A stretch of DNA of 61,234 nucleotides, taken from Arthrobacter sp. efr-133-R2A-120 (GTDB taxonomy: Bacteria; Actinomycetota; Actinomycetes; Actinomycetales; Micrococcaceae). The translations under genes were made by a program, and so were the position numbers. The stretch covers positions 1-61,234 of the forward strand of contig NZ_JARVRF010000052.1 in assembly GCF_030209835.1 (NCBI RefSeq), in the 5' to 3' direction. Positions within the stretch are counted from its first letter, which is position 1. Every line of letters begins with the position of its first letter. The notes under the pieces are model-generated. The model did no database searches. It had not been told where the DNA came from and worked only from the letters and a program-made list of their open reading frames with translations. Of the stretch, positions 23,934-31,965 are shown one piece after another.

Positions 23934-24312
23934 GGTCAACTCCTCCCCAGGCTAGGTAATGCACTAGCAGCCGGGTGATCCCTCGTTGGTGGGCCAAGAA
24001 GGTGCCGCTCGAAAGGGGAGTCCGATCTGGGTTTCCAGCGGTGACACTCGGTGCCGGCTTTTTATTCACACTCGCGTAATTGCGAGGCTACGACCCCAAG
24101 CGGCCGTTGAAACGAGTGGTCAGTACTTGTTCTTCCGACGCTTCCTTAGGTGCAGCTTCTGATGTGCCTAGGTAGCTTCCCGATCGTCCACTCGGAACGG
24201 TTCCCGGGCACTTCCGAGGGGTAGTCGCGCAAGCACCCCGCGTGTACAGTCGACTTCGCCAGCCCCTTCCGGTCAGGCGCGCCCGGCCGGCTCCGTGGAG
24301 GAAGGAGTGCCC
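23934..24312. other. Non-coding region between deacetylase and permease operon
   Basis: No gene is supported. On the plus strand TACAGT at 24245-24250 is a plausible -10 box for the permease operon, giving a leader of about 55 nt. The rest probably contains the minus-strand promoter of the deacetylase. No metal-regulator box was recognised. Confidence 0.4.
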
Positions 24313-25371
24313 GTGACGCTGCCTGCAGTCGACAAACGTAAACAGCCGGAACACGGGCACAGAAGCCCGGCCCGTGCTTTCACGTCGAAGTCTGCTGCCG
24401 GCCTCGCCATCGGCCTCGCGATCGTTGCTTTGTTCGCGGTCGTGCGGGTCCTGGCGCCGTCCACGCCGGAGACTCTTGGGCTTCCCAACGCCGCCCGAGA
24501 CTTTGCCACGCTGTCCATCAGCGTCGTCGTCGAGTCCTTGCCCTTCGTTTTCCTAGGGATTGTCCTCTCGATCGCCGTCCAGGTCTGGCTGCCGGAGGGC
24601 ATGCTGCTTCGTCGCCTGCCGCGGAGCCCGGTGCTGCGGAGGCTGGTCCTGTCGCTTCTGGGAATGTTGCTGCCGGTCTGCGAATGCGGGAATGTTCCAC
24701 TGGCCCGGGGCCTGGTGGTCAAGGGCCTTACGGTTGCGGAATCGATGACTTTCCTGTTCGCGGCGCCCATCCTGAACCCCGTCACCATCGTCACCACGGC
24801 ACAGGCTTTTGGCTGGAACAACGGCATCCTGGTGTCCCGTGTCCTGGGCGGCTTCTTCATCGCGAATCTGGTCGGCTGGATCTACAGCCGGCATCCGCGG
24901 CCCGGGGAGCTGCTGACCGCCCGGTTCCAGGAAACGTGCAACGTGGCAGACCACGACGGCGGTGCTGCCGGCAAAGTAAGGCGCAGCGTGCAGATGTTCT
25001 CGCAGGAGACGCGCGCCATGATGCCTGCCTTGTTTATTGGCGCAGGCATGGCGGGGCTGATCCAGGTTGCCGTATCCCGCGAAGTGCTGGTCGCCCTGGG
25101 CAGCAATCCCGTCTGGTCTGTCCTGGCATTGATGCTGCTGGCCTTCGTTGTCGCGATCTGCTCAAACGTGGATGCCTTCTTTATCCTGTCGTTCGGCGCG
25201 ACCTTCATGCCGGGAGGCATCGTTGCCTTCCTCGTTTTCGGGCCCATGATCGACGTGAAAATGCTCGCCCTGATGCGCACCACGTTCACCGCGAAAACCC
25301 TCCTTCAGCTCAGCCTGCTGGTGGCGCTTTGCGCGGCGGTCCTCGGATTGGCGGTCAACTATGGTCATTAG
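24313..25371 (+). CDS. YraQ/UPF0718-family permease
   Basis: 352 residues from the GTG at 24313, directly after GGAGGAAGGAG. About eight membrane helices are predicted. The duplicated family signature is visible as LPVCECGNVPLARGLV in the first half and VAICSNVDAFFILSFG in the second. These DUF318 permeases occur beside TIGR03943 proteins. In Bacillus subtilis such a pair is controlled by the zinc repressor Zur, so a metal-related transport role is suspected but not established. The gene overlaps the next by 11 bp, indicating translational coupling. Confidence 0.8.
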   Translation: MTLPAVDKRKQPEHGHRSPARAFTSKSAAGLAIGLAIVALFAVVRVLAPSTPETLGLPNAARDFATLSISVVVESLPFVFLGIVLSIAVQVWLPEGMLLRRLPRSPVLRRLVLSLLGMLLPVCECGNVPLARGLVVKGLTVAESMTFLFAAPILNPVTIVTTAQAFGWNNGILVSRVLGGFFIANLVGWIYSRHPRPGELLTARFQETCNVADHDGGAAGKVRRSVQMFSQETRAMMPALFIGAGMAGLIQVAVSREVLVALGSNPVWSVLALMLLAFVVAICSNVDAFFILSFGATFMPGGIVAFLVFGPMIDVKMLALMRTTFTAKTLLQLSLLVALCAAVLGLAVNYGH

Positions 25372-26161
25372 GCGGCTCGTGGGCCGGTGGCAGGGCGTGG
25401 TCCTCAGCCTGATCGGCCTCATCGCGACGATCTGGCTGGGCCTGACAGGGCAGCTTGCCTTGTATATCCATCCACGGTATTTCGTGTTCACCGTCATCAT
25501 GGCCGTGATCGCCGGCGTGCTTGCCCTTGCGGCCTTCGCCCTGGCCCCCACCGCAAAAGACGAGCACGGCCACAACGACGGCGACGGCCACGAGCACGAC
25601 GGCGACGCCCACGCCCGCAATGACGGGCACGGTTCGCGATGGGGCTGGCTGTGGCCGCTCGGAAGCGTGCTGACCATCGTCGCCGCCGTCGTCGCCTTGC
25701 TCATCCTGCCGCCGTCGACCCTTACCACCGCAACCGTTGCACAGCGGGACCTCAACGGCTCAGCGTCCGCCCTCACGCTCAAAGCACCCGCGCTGCCAGG
25801 CAAGGGAGACTACTCCGCCTTTACGGTGAGGGACTGGGCATCGTTGCTTCGATCCGGCGCGGGGCAGGACTTTTTTGCCGACAAGACTGCCACGGTGACC
25901 GGGTTCATCAGTGCGGACAAGACAGATCCAAACGTTTTCTTCGTGACCCGTTTTGTGGTGACCTGCTGCGCTGTCGACGCCCAGCCGATTGGCGTTCCCG
26001 TCTATCACCCCGGGTGGCAAAACGAATTCAAAACCGACAGCTGGGTTACGCTCACCAGCAGCTTCCGCGCCAACCCCAACCCGGCCAGTCGCGAGGCAAT
26101 CGTCCTGATACCGCACACCATCAACCCCACCGCACAGCCGGCGCAGCCCTATGTCTACTAA
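25361..26161 (+). CDS. TIGR03943 / DUF1980-family permease subunit
   Basis: 266 residues. Two N-terminal hydrophobic segments are followed by a stretch rich in His, Asp and Gly (about 65-90, including DEHGHNDGDGHEHDGDAHA), a third membrane helix, and an exported soluble domain. That domain contains VTGFISADKTDPNVFF and the conserved FVVTCCAVDAQPIGVPV with its Cys pair. The His-rich loop is a likely metal-binding site. Genetic linkage to the YraQ permease is a known conserved pairing. It overlaps the following gene by 11 bp. Confidence 0.8.
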   Translation: MVIRRLVGRWQGVVLSLIGLIATIWLGLTGQLALYIHPRYFVFTVIMAVIAGVLALAAFALAPTAKDEHGHNDGDGHEHDGDAHARNDGHGSRWGWLWPLGSVLTIVAAVVALLILPPSTLTTATVAQRDLNGSASALTLKAPALPGKGDYSAFTVRDWASLLRSGAGQDFFADKTATVTGFISADKTDPNVFFVTRFVVTCCAVDAQPIGVPVYHPGWQNEFKTDSWVTLTSSFRANPNPASREAIVLIPHTINPTAQPAQPYVY

Positions 26162-27407
26162 GCGCCGCCCCGTCTCGGCCAAACGGGCTGCAGCGATTGC
26201 CGCCGCGGCCGAGCTCCTGGCCGGACGGCGTTTCGCCCGCCGCCTCTACGGCACCATCGCGATCCTCGCCCTCCTTGCCGGCGGATTGACGGTAGCGAAC
26301 CTTTCGAAGCTGCCGCACCCCAACTCCACCTCGGCCCTGGCCCGCTCTGCCACACCTGCGGCCTTCGGCCTGTACAGCCTGCGGAGGGACACCGGCAAAG
26401 ACAACAAAGGGCTGAAGAAGCCGGACACCATCCTCGGCACGAGCCTGTCCGGCAACGATCAGGGCACGGTCATTGTCAGCGCCCCCCGCATCCAGGAGTA
26501 TGCCGCCCTTCCGTCCGCGCTCGCCGTCGTCACCCTCAACGATGACAACACCAGCTCCCTCGAGATCGTCCCGCTCACCGGCGGCCCGCCAACGCTCGTT
26601 CCGTTGCCAAGCCTGGGGACAGTCGCAAACCTCCATGCGGCAGGATCCAAGCACCTCATAGGCTTCACTTTCACCGCTTCTTCGGGCACTGAGCAGTACT
26701 GGAAAGCACTCTTCGTGTACGACGTCGACAATCCGTCTTCGGCTCCGCGGGCCGTCCAGGGAATCAACGGTCCGGTCTCGGCCGCGGACTGGCGCTTTGT
26801 CCCGGATGCGGCCACCTTGGTGGCGCAGACCGACGACCAGTCCATGTTCCTCATTGACGCGCTGGAAACGGGCAAAGTATCGCCCCTGGGCGCGCATGCC
26901 GGGATCCTCGGATTCGTTCCTGGCACCAACGAACTCGCCGTCGCCGACGCAGGGCTAAAAAAGGGCATAGACCCGCCACGCTATTCGACCATCAACCTCA
27001 CCACCGGGACATCCACGCCGCTCACGCTCGCGGGCGCTTTCGTTCCCGATGCCGTGAACGGGGTCACCACCACCGCGAGCCAGCCCATGGTCCTCGATGC
27101 CTCCGGCCAGTACGCGCAGGTAGTGAGAAAGTACGACGCCGGACAGGAAACCTCCGTCGTCAACCTCACCGACAAGAACGGCTCGCGCCAGCTCTACCGG
27201 CCTGCCGCCGCATGGTCGCGCATCCTGGACACCTGCATTTCCCCGGCCAGCGACTACCTCGCCATCGAAACAGCGGCACCCCAATACACGGGCGACCAAT
27301 ACCCCGTCCGCCCCGAGCCGACCCCCATCCGGACCGACCTCGTCGATTTGAAATCAGGCACCGTCCTGAAAAGCGTTCCTGGATTTCTCCCCAGCTGGTG
27401 CGGTTGA
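26151..27407 (+). CDS. Membrane-anchored beta-propeller-like protein
   Basis: 418 residues. A basic N-terminus and one hydrophobic helix (about 33-52) anchor it. The rest is a series of beta-rich repeats with WD40/TolB-like spacing, for example FVYDVDNPSSAPRAVQGING, MFLIDALETGKVSPLGAHA and TDLVDLKSGTVLKSVPGF. No enzyme motif is visible. The 11-bp overlap with the TIGR03943 gene shows that it belongs to the same operon, possibly as an extracytoplasmic sensor or scaffold for the permease pair. I do not recognise a named family. Confidence 0.6.
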   Translation: MSTKRRPVSAKRAAAIAAAAELLAGRRFARRLYGTIAILALLAGGLTVANLSKLPHPNSTSALARSATPAAFGLYSLRRDTGKDNKGLKKPDTILGTSLSGNDQGTVIVSAPRIQEYAALPSALAVVTLNDDNTSSLEIVPLTGGPPTLVPLPSLGTVANLHAAGSKHLIGFTFTASSGTEQYWKALFVYDVDNPSSAPRAVQGINGPVSAADWRFVPDAATLVAQTDDQSMFLIDALETGKVSPLGAHAGILGFVPGTNELAVADAGLKKGIDPPRYSTINLTTGTSTPLTLAGAFVPDAVNGVTTTASQPMVLDASGQYAQVVRKYDAGQETSVVNLTDKNGSRQLYRPAAAWSRILDTCISPASDYLAIETAAPQYTGDQYPVRPEPTPIRTDLVDLKSGTVLKSVPGFLPSWCG

Positions 27408-27440
27408 TTAGGAAACCACGGCGGCGGCCAGCGCTCGGCG

Positions 27441-28361
27441 CTAAGGCGACTGCCGCCGTCGGGCACTCAAGTCGAAAAGCCAGGTGGCAGCGACCGTCGC
27501 CAGGTAACCGGTGATGACAATCAGGGAGACACCGGCCCAGAAATAGTTGGTGGTGCTGCTTTCGTGACCGAAACCGGGCGCAAGTTTGATCAGCGAATAC
27601 ACCGAAACCGCCGCAGCGGCCACGCCCGCCAGCGCCGACAGCAAAAGCCACAAACGCGACGACGCCCAGTGCCCACCACGGCCGTCCTGGACGTTCCAGC
27701 GCTTCCCCGTGCGCAGCACCAACCAGCCGGCCGGTAGCATGACCGCTCCCACCACGAGGAACGCGGCGACGACGTCGGCGGGCCGGTGCCACTGGTTGAT
27801 CAGCGTGGAAACCCCTGCCGCCACCGCGAAAGAGCCACCGAGGAACCCCGCCAAAGGCCGCCAACGCGGAGACACCACCAGGAAGACCGCGGCAGCCGCA
27901 GACGCCGCCAGCGTGGTGTGTCCGGAGGGGAGCGAGTTCAGTTCGATGGTTTGGACGCCGCGGAACGGCCTGTTCGGAAACCAGTCCTTGAGGAGCTGGG
28001 TGGCCAGGTTCGCCGCGACACAAGCGGCCAGCGCGATCCCGGCGGACTTCCAGCGGCGGCGCATTATCGTGACGAAAAGAACGACGACGGCGGCGATCGC
28101 CACCGAGATGACCGGCAACCAATCGAGGAACTGGGTTGTTGCCCGCTCGGTGGGACCGTTGATGGTCGCGGCTTCCACCAGGGCGGATTCGTCGATGTAC
28201 TGTCCCGTTGTGGTGCGTACGAAAAAATAGTACGTGGCAACGAATGCGGCCATGCATGCCAGGGTTGCGAGCACAAAAAGGAAGCCCATCCCGGCGCCCG
28301 CCCGGCGCCCGGTGGCGGTCCCACGTGTGGCCGGCAGCCGGCCCGTCTTAGGAAAACTCAT
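27441..28361 (-). CDS. PAP2-superfamily membrane phosphatase
   Basis: 306 residues from the ATG at 28361. Six or seven membrane helices carry the three phosphatase blocks. KDWFPNRPFRG is motif 1 and SLPSGHTTLAAS is motif 2. NQWHRPADVVAA is motif 3, with the nucleophilic His followed by Asp four residues on. Substrates in this family include phosphatidic acid, undecaprenyl diphosphate and other lipid phosphates. It is the last gene of a three-gene minus-strand run with a glycosyltransferase and a debranching-type enzyme, and converges on the propeller gene 33 bp away. Confidence 0.82.
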   Translation of the reverse strand: MSFPKTGRLPATRGTATGRRAGAGMGFLFVLATLACMAAFVATYYFFVRTTTGQYIDESALVEAATINGPTERATTQFLDWLPVISVAIAAVVVLFVTIMRRRWKSAGIALAACVAANLATQLLKDWFPNRPFRGVQTIELNSLPSGHTTLAASAAAAVFLVVSPRWRPLAGFLGGSFAVAAGVSTLINQWHRPADVVAAFLVVGAVMLPAGWLVLRTGKRWNVQDGRGGHWASSRLWLLLSALAGVAAAAVSVYSLIKLAPGFGHESSTTNYFWAGVSLIVITGYLATVAATWLFDLSARRRQSP

Positions 28362-28393
28362 TGCTTTCAGGGTGTCATATCTGGCTGGGAGGA

Positions 28394-29416
28394 TCACTTT
28401 TGCTCTGCGAGGAGTTCCTCATAGAGCGCCAAGTGTTCGGCAACCATCCTCTCGGCGCTGAAGTAGTTTTCCGCGGCGCGGCGGCACTCGCCGCGATCCA
28501 GCGAGGCGGCGGCAACGACCGCCTCGGCCAGCTCCGGGGGACTGGAACGGAGGTAGCCCGTGACGCCCTCGGAAACGATCTCCGGGGCGGATCCCCGGAA
28601 TGTTGCCACCACCGGTGTCCCCGCGGCGAGGGACTCGATCATGGCCATCCCGAAAGGTTCATCCCACTGGAGCGGATTCAGCAGGGCCACCGACCCGCCC
28701 AGGAGGGCGAACTTGTCCGCAGCGTTCAGCTCGCCGAGGTATTCGACGTCGGGCCCAAGCAGCGGTGCGATGACCGCGCCGTAGTACTCATGCTCTTCCG
28801 CGCTGTACATCTTGGCGGCAATCCGCAGCGGTACCTGGGCCAGGCGGGCCGTCTCTATCGCCTCCGGCAGGCCCTTGCCGGGATGCATCCGGCCGAGGAA
28901 GCTGGCATAGCCGCCGTCGCCGGCTCCGAGCGGGACGGATTGCGTGTCTATCCCGTGGTGGATGACCTTCCGTATCTTGATTCCTGGGGCAGTGTCCGCT
29001 TGATGATGCGAGATGGCAATGATCGCTGTGTCTATGGCCATGGCCTGGTAGATGTCATGGTTTTCTTCTGAAAACGGAAGGTGCGCCGTTGCGACGATGG
29101 GCGTTCCTTTCGGCCGATGCCGGTACAGCGGCCCAGCCAGGGTGTTGTCGTGGATGAGGTCGACGTCTTTCATGGCCGCGAATGCGTACACACTGTGGCG
29201 GAGTTCGTCCGTCCCGTTCCCTATCCTCGAGCCGTCGGCAAGCGGTGGGCCGGGGACTTTGGCCACTGGACATGTGCTTCCGGACGCAGCCGCAAGAAGC
29301 ACATCGTGGCCCGCGGCAACCAGGCCGCGAGCCAGGATATCGATGATCGACTCGGTGCCGCCGTATGCGGGCGGCGGGACCGGAAGCCAAGGCGGGGCAA
29401 CGAGGCCGATGCGCAC
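28394..29416 (-). CDS. GT4-family glycosyltransferase
   Basis: 340 residues, beginning with a GTG that immediately follows the stop of the upstream gene (TAG then GTG). The N-terminal domain starts GLVAPPWLPVPPPAYGGTE, the donor-domain loop is FLGRMHPGKGLPEAIE, and the EX7E region reads DEPFGMAMIESLAAGTPVVA. These are features of GT-B retaining glycosyltransferases. Cytoplasmic; sugar donor unknown. Coupling to an amylo-1,6-glucosidase-like protein and a PAP2 phosphatase suggests storage-glycan or glycolipid metabolism (inference). Confidence 0.83.
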   Translation of the reverse strand: MRIGLVAPPWLPVPPPAYGGTESIIDILARGLVAAGHDVLLAAASGSTCPVAKVPGPPLADGSRIGNGTDELRHSVYAFAAMKDVDLIHDNTLAGPLYRHRPKGTPIVATAHLPFSEENHDIYQAMAIDTAIIAISHHQADTAPGIKIRKVIHHGIDTQSVPLGAGDGGYASFLGRMHPGKGLPEAIETARLAQVPLRIAAKMYSAEEHEYYGAVIAPLLGPDVEYLGELNAADKFALLGGSVALLNPLQWDEPFGMAMIESLAAGTPVVATFRGSAPEIVSEGVTGYLRSSPPELAEAVVAAASLDRGECRRAAENYFSAERMVAEHLALYEELLAEQK

Positions 29417-31588
29417 CTAGTGCCCCCGCTGCGGTCCGGCGGTGACGGGATGGACATCCAAGAGATCGGAAAGCGGCTTGCGGGCTTCGAGGTGAAGCGC
29501 GACATTCTCGGGCAGGTCCGTGACCCGTGTTTGTCCATTGGTTAGCTCAACGGAGATCCGGGAGCCGGCCAGCGGGATGTTCCGCATTTTGATCTCACCG
29601 AAGCCTTCAGGGACTACGGGTGCCAGCCAGAGGCCGCCGTGGGTGAGGCATGGATCGAAACGGAGAAGGACTCGGAGCAGATGCACCGGTGTGGCAGCGG
29701 CCCACGCTTGCGGCGAACATGACGAAGGGTATGGGACGGGCGTCCCATAGGTCTTCCTGTCCAGTCCGCAGAACAACTCCGGGAGCCGCCCACCGAACGC
29801 TTCGGCCGCATCGAGGAGGCCCGTCACAAGGCGTTGCGACTCCTCAATGAAGCCGTAGCGCATCAATCCGCCGGCAATGAGGGCATTGTCATGTGGCCAC
29901 ACCGAACCGTTGTGGTAGCTCGCCGGATTGTAGGCCGCCATGTCCGAAGCCAAGGTCCGGACACCCCAGCCCGTGAACATGGTGTCCGACATGAGCCGCT
30001 CCGCGACCAACGGAGCCTTGTCGTCGTCGACGATTCCACTCCACAGGCAATGGCCCATATTGGACGCGCAGGCGTCTACCGGCCGCTTGTCGCGGTCCAG
30101 GGCGATCGCGAAATAGCCGCGTTCGGGAAGCCAGAATTGCTCGTTGAATTTTCGCTTGAGTTCGGCCGCCCGCGTGCCCCACACTGCTGCCAGCTTCAGG
30201 TCGCCGTCCTCCTGGGCCATCAAGGCCCTGCTGAGATAGGCGGTGTACACATAGCCCTGGACTTCGCACAAAGCGATCGGCGGCTCTGCCAGGGTGCCGT
30301 CGGCGAAGTTGATGCCGTCCCCGGAATCCTTCCAGCCTTGATTGAGGAGACCATGGTCCGTGGCCCGCGAATACTCAACGAAGCCGTCGCCGTCGGCGTC
30401 TCCGTAGTCGCGGATCCAGTCCAGGGCCCGGTCCACCGCGGGCAGAAGAGACTCCGAGACCTCGGAATGGAATCCCCAACGGGTGAGCTCCCCGGCGAGG
30501 GTGACGAACAACGGCGTGGCGTCCACCGAGCCGTAGTAGGCACTGCCGCCGCCAAGCGCGAGGCCCGTGGTGGCACCGAGACGCACCTCATGCAGGATCC
30601 GGCCCGGCTCCTCCTCGCTGAGCGGGTTGACGGTTCGGCCTTGATGGTCAGCCAGGGTTTTCAGCGTTCCGAGCGCCAGCGATGGGTCCAGTGGAAGGGT
30701 CATGAACGAGGTCAGGAGCGAGTCCCGGCCGAAAAGGGCCATGAACCAAGGTGAACCTGCAGCCACCACTGTCCGCCCAGGATGGTCAGGGTCGAAGATC
30801 CTGAGGGAGCCGAGGTCCGCCCTGCTCTGGGCCAACGCTTTTTCGAAGGCCTTGTTGGAAAGTTCCGTTGTGGGAACCTTGCCGTGCCACTCCTGCAGCC
30901 TCTCTTCGGGGATATCGGCGGGGCGTTGGTTCCCCCAAACCTGGGCATCCGCCTCGGGACCAACCCCGTCGATGCGGGGGGTAGCTGTCACGCCTGTGGA
31001 CCAATGGCCTTGGGGTTCCAAGGTGATTTCATAGCTGATGACATCTCCGTCAACCGCGCCATTCGGGGCGTCAACGGTGACCAGGACGTGCCGCCCTTGC
31101 CTGTGGGACTCCAGGACCAACGAGCCGTTGCTATCCCGAGTCAAATGCACGCTCTCGTGGCGTGCCCGGCCCTCCTTGACCTCGAAAATGTCGGCAAAGT
31201 CCGTGCTGACCGTGAGGGAAACCGTGGCGTGGGTGGGCTTGTTGGAGAAATTCCTGACCGTGATATCTTCGCGGACTCCGCCGAACAAGCTCCGCCTGCG
31301 TTCAATCAACAGATGGCTGTCTGCCAAGCCGTCGGTGCGTGCCGCGCGGCCGACAAAATCAGCGCGGAACGGCTCCGGGATAGGAGAACCCAGGGCTTCG
31401 ATGGGGTGGCCGTTCACCGCGAGCACCCAGCTCGAAACGAAACGCGTGTCACGGAAGAACATCCCGTGCGGTCGCAGTTGGTCCATGTCGCCGTTGGCCG
31501 CAGAGACGCAAAACGATGTTCCTGCCAACAATGTCACGGCACCTGCGCCGGCCGAACCTGCGAGGTTCTCGGCATTCCAACCTGTCAT
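29417..31588 (-). CDS. Glycogen-debranching-type amylo-1,6-glucosidase-like protein
   Basis: 723 residues from the ATG at 31588, preceded by GGAG. The open frame extends upstream into repeat DNA and is not used. The N-terminal beta-sandwich (GDE_N_bis type, starting with TLLAGTSFCVSAANGDM and HGMFFRDTRFVSSW) covers about 15-215. The alpha/alpha barrel follows with SPWFMALFGRDSLLTS and NQGWKDSGDGINFADG. Further on are PELFCGLDRK and a short C-terminal beta domain. The GRDSL and WKDSGDG acidic residues are those expected in the GH63/GH15-like clan. It likely hydrolyses branched alpha-glucans. No signal peptide is present. Confidence 0.8.
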   Translation of the reverse strand: MTGWNAENLAGSAGAGAVTLLAGTSFCVSAANGDMDQLRPHGMFFRDTRFVSSWVLAVNGHPIEALGSPIPEPFRADFVGRAARTDGLADSHLLIERRRSLFGGVREDITVRNFSNKPTHATVSLTVSTDFADIFEVKEGRARHESVHLTRDSNGSLVLESHRQGRHVLVTVDAPNGAVDGDVISYEITLEPQGHWSTGVTATPRIDGVGPEADAQVWGNQRPADIPEERLQEWHGKVPTTELSNKAFEKALAQSRADLGSLRIFDPDHPGRTVVAAGSPWFMALFGRDSLLTSFMTLPLDPSLALGTLKTLADHQGRTVNPLSEEEPGRILHEVRLGATTGLALGGGSAYYGSVDATPLFVTLAGELTRWGFHSEVSESLLPAVDRALDWIRDYGDADGDGFVEYSRATDHGLLNQGWKDSGDGINFADGTLAEPPIALCEVQGYVYTAYLSRALMAQEDGDLKLAAVWGTRAAELKRKFNEQFWLPERGYFAIALDRDKRPVDACASNMGHCLWSGIVDDDKAPLVAERLMSDTMFTGWGVRTLASDMAAYNPASYHNGSVWPHDNALIAGGLMRYGFIEESQRLVTGLLDAAEAFGGRLPELFCGLDRKTYGTPVPYPSSCSPQAWAAATPVHLLRVLLRFDPCLTHGGLWLAPVVPEGFGEIKMRNIPLAGSRISVELTNGQTRVTDLPENVALHLEARKPLSDLLDVHPVTAGPQRGH

Positions 31589-31672
31589 TAATGGGCTCCA
31601 AGCTAAGGGACGGGGGAATGGGGCAGCTTGCTTCAGCGTATTCGCCGCGTCTTCGGAAGTGAACCCTCCTGC

Positions 31673-31736
31673 GGGTATGGCGGGTTTTGGGTGGACGCTC
31701 GCTCGGGTATGGCGGGTTTTGGGTGGACGCTCGCTC
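31673..31736 (+). repeat. Perfect 32-bp tandem duplication
   Basis: The unit starts GGGTATGGCGGGTTTTGG and ends GACGCTCGCTC. It occurs twice with no mismatch (31673-31704, 31705-31736), and each unit carries one GACGCTCGCTC core of repeat family B. Confidence 0.85.
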
Positions 31737-31767
31737 GGGTGTCGGGGTGGGCCCAGGGGTTTGGGGG

Positions 31768-31880
31768 CGATACGTGAGCGAGGGTTTGCCGTTTGGGCCA
31801 CATACGTGAGCGAGCGTCGGACCAAAAGGCCATAAAGGTGAGCGGGCATCGGGAAGGGTGAGCGGGCGTCGGGGAGGGGT
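31768..31880. repeat. Family B repeats (GTGAGCGAGCGTC), cluster 1
   Basis: ATACGTGAGCGAGGG, CATACGTGAGCGAGCGTCGG, AAAGGTGAGCGGGCATCGG and AGGGTGAGCGGGCGTCGGGG occur in series between the divergent debranching and transporter genes. The consensus is CATACGTGAGCGAGCGTC, also found at 38014-38194 and 42417-42524. Confidence 0.75.
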
Positions 31881-31907
31881 GAGGGGCGCGTAACACGAAT
31901 GTGACGC

Positions 31908-31954
31908 TTGACACGTGTTAGGTGATGGATTTACGCTACCTAACACGTGTTAGG
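31908..31954 (+). promoter_or_regulatory. Promoter and two LacI operators of the GH32 operon
   Basis: TTGACA at 31908-31913 and TACGCT at 31932-31937 form a promoter with an 18-bp spacer. Operator 1, TGACACGTGTTA (31909-31920), overlaps the -35 box. Operator 2, CCTAACACGTGTTAGG (31939-31954), is a perfect 16-bp palindrome over the expected transcription start. The centre CG and A/T-rich flanks are typical of LacI-family sites. A related site precedes the LacI gene at 37955-37970. Confidence 0.8.
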
Positions 31955-31965
31955 AAGGAATAGAC

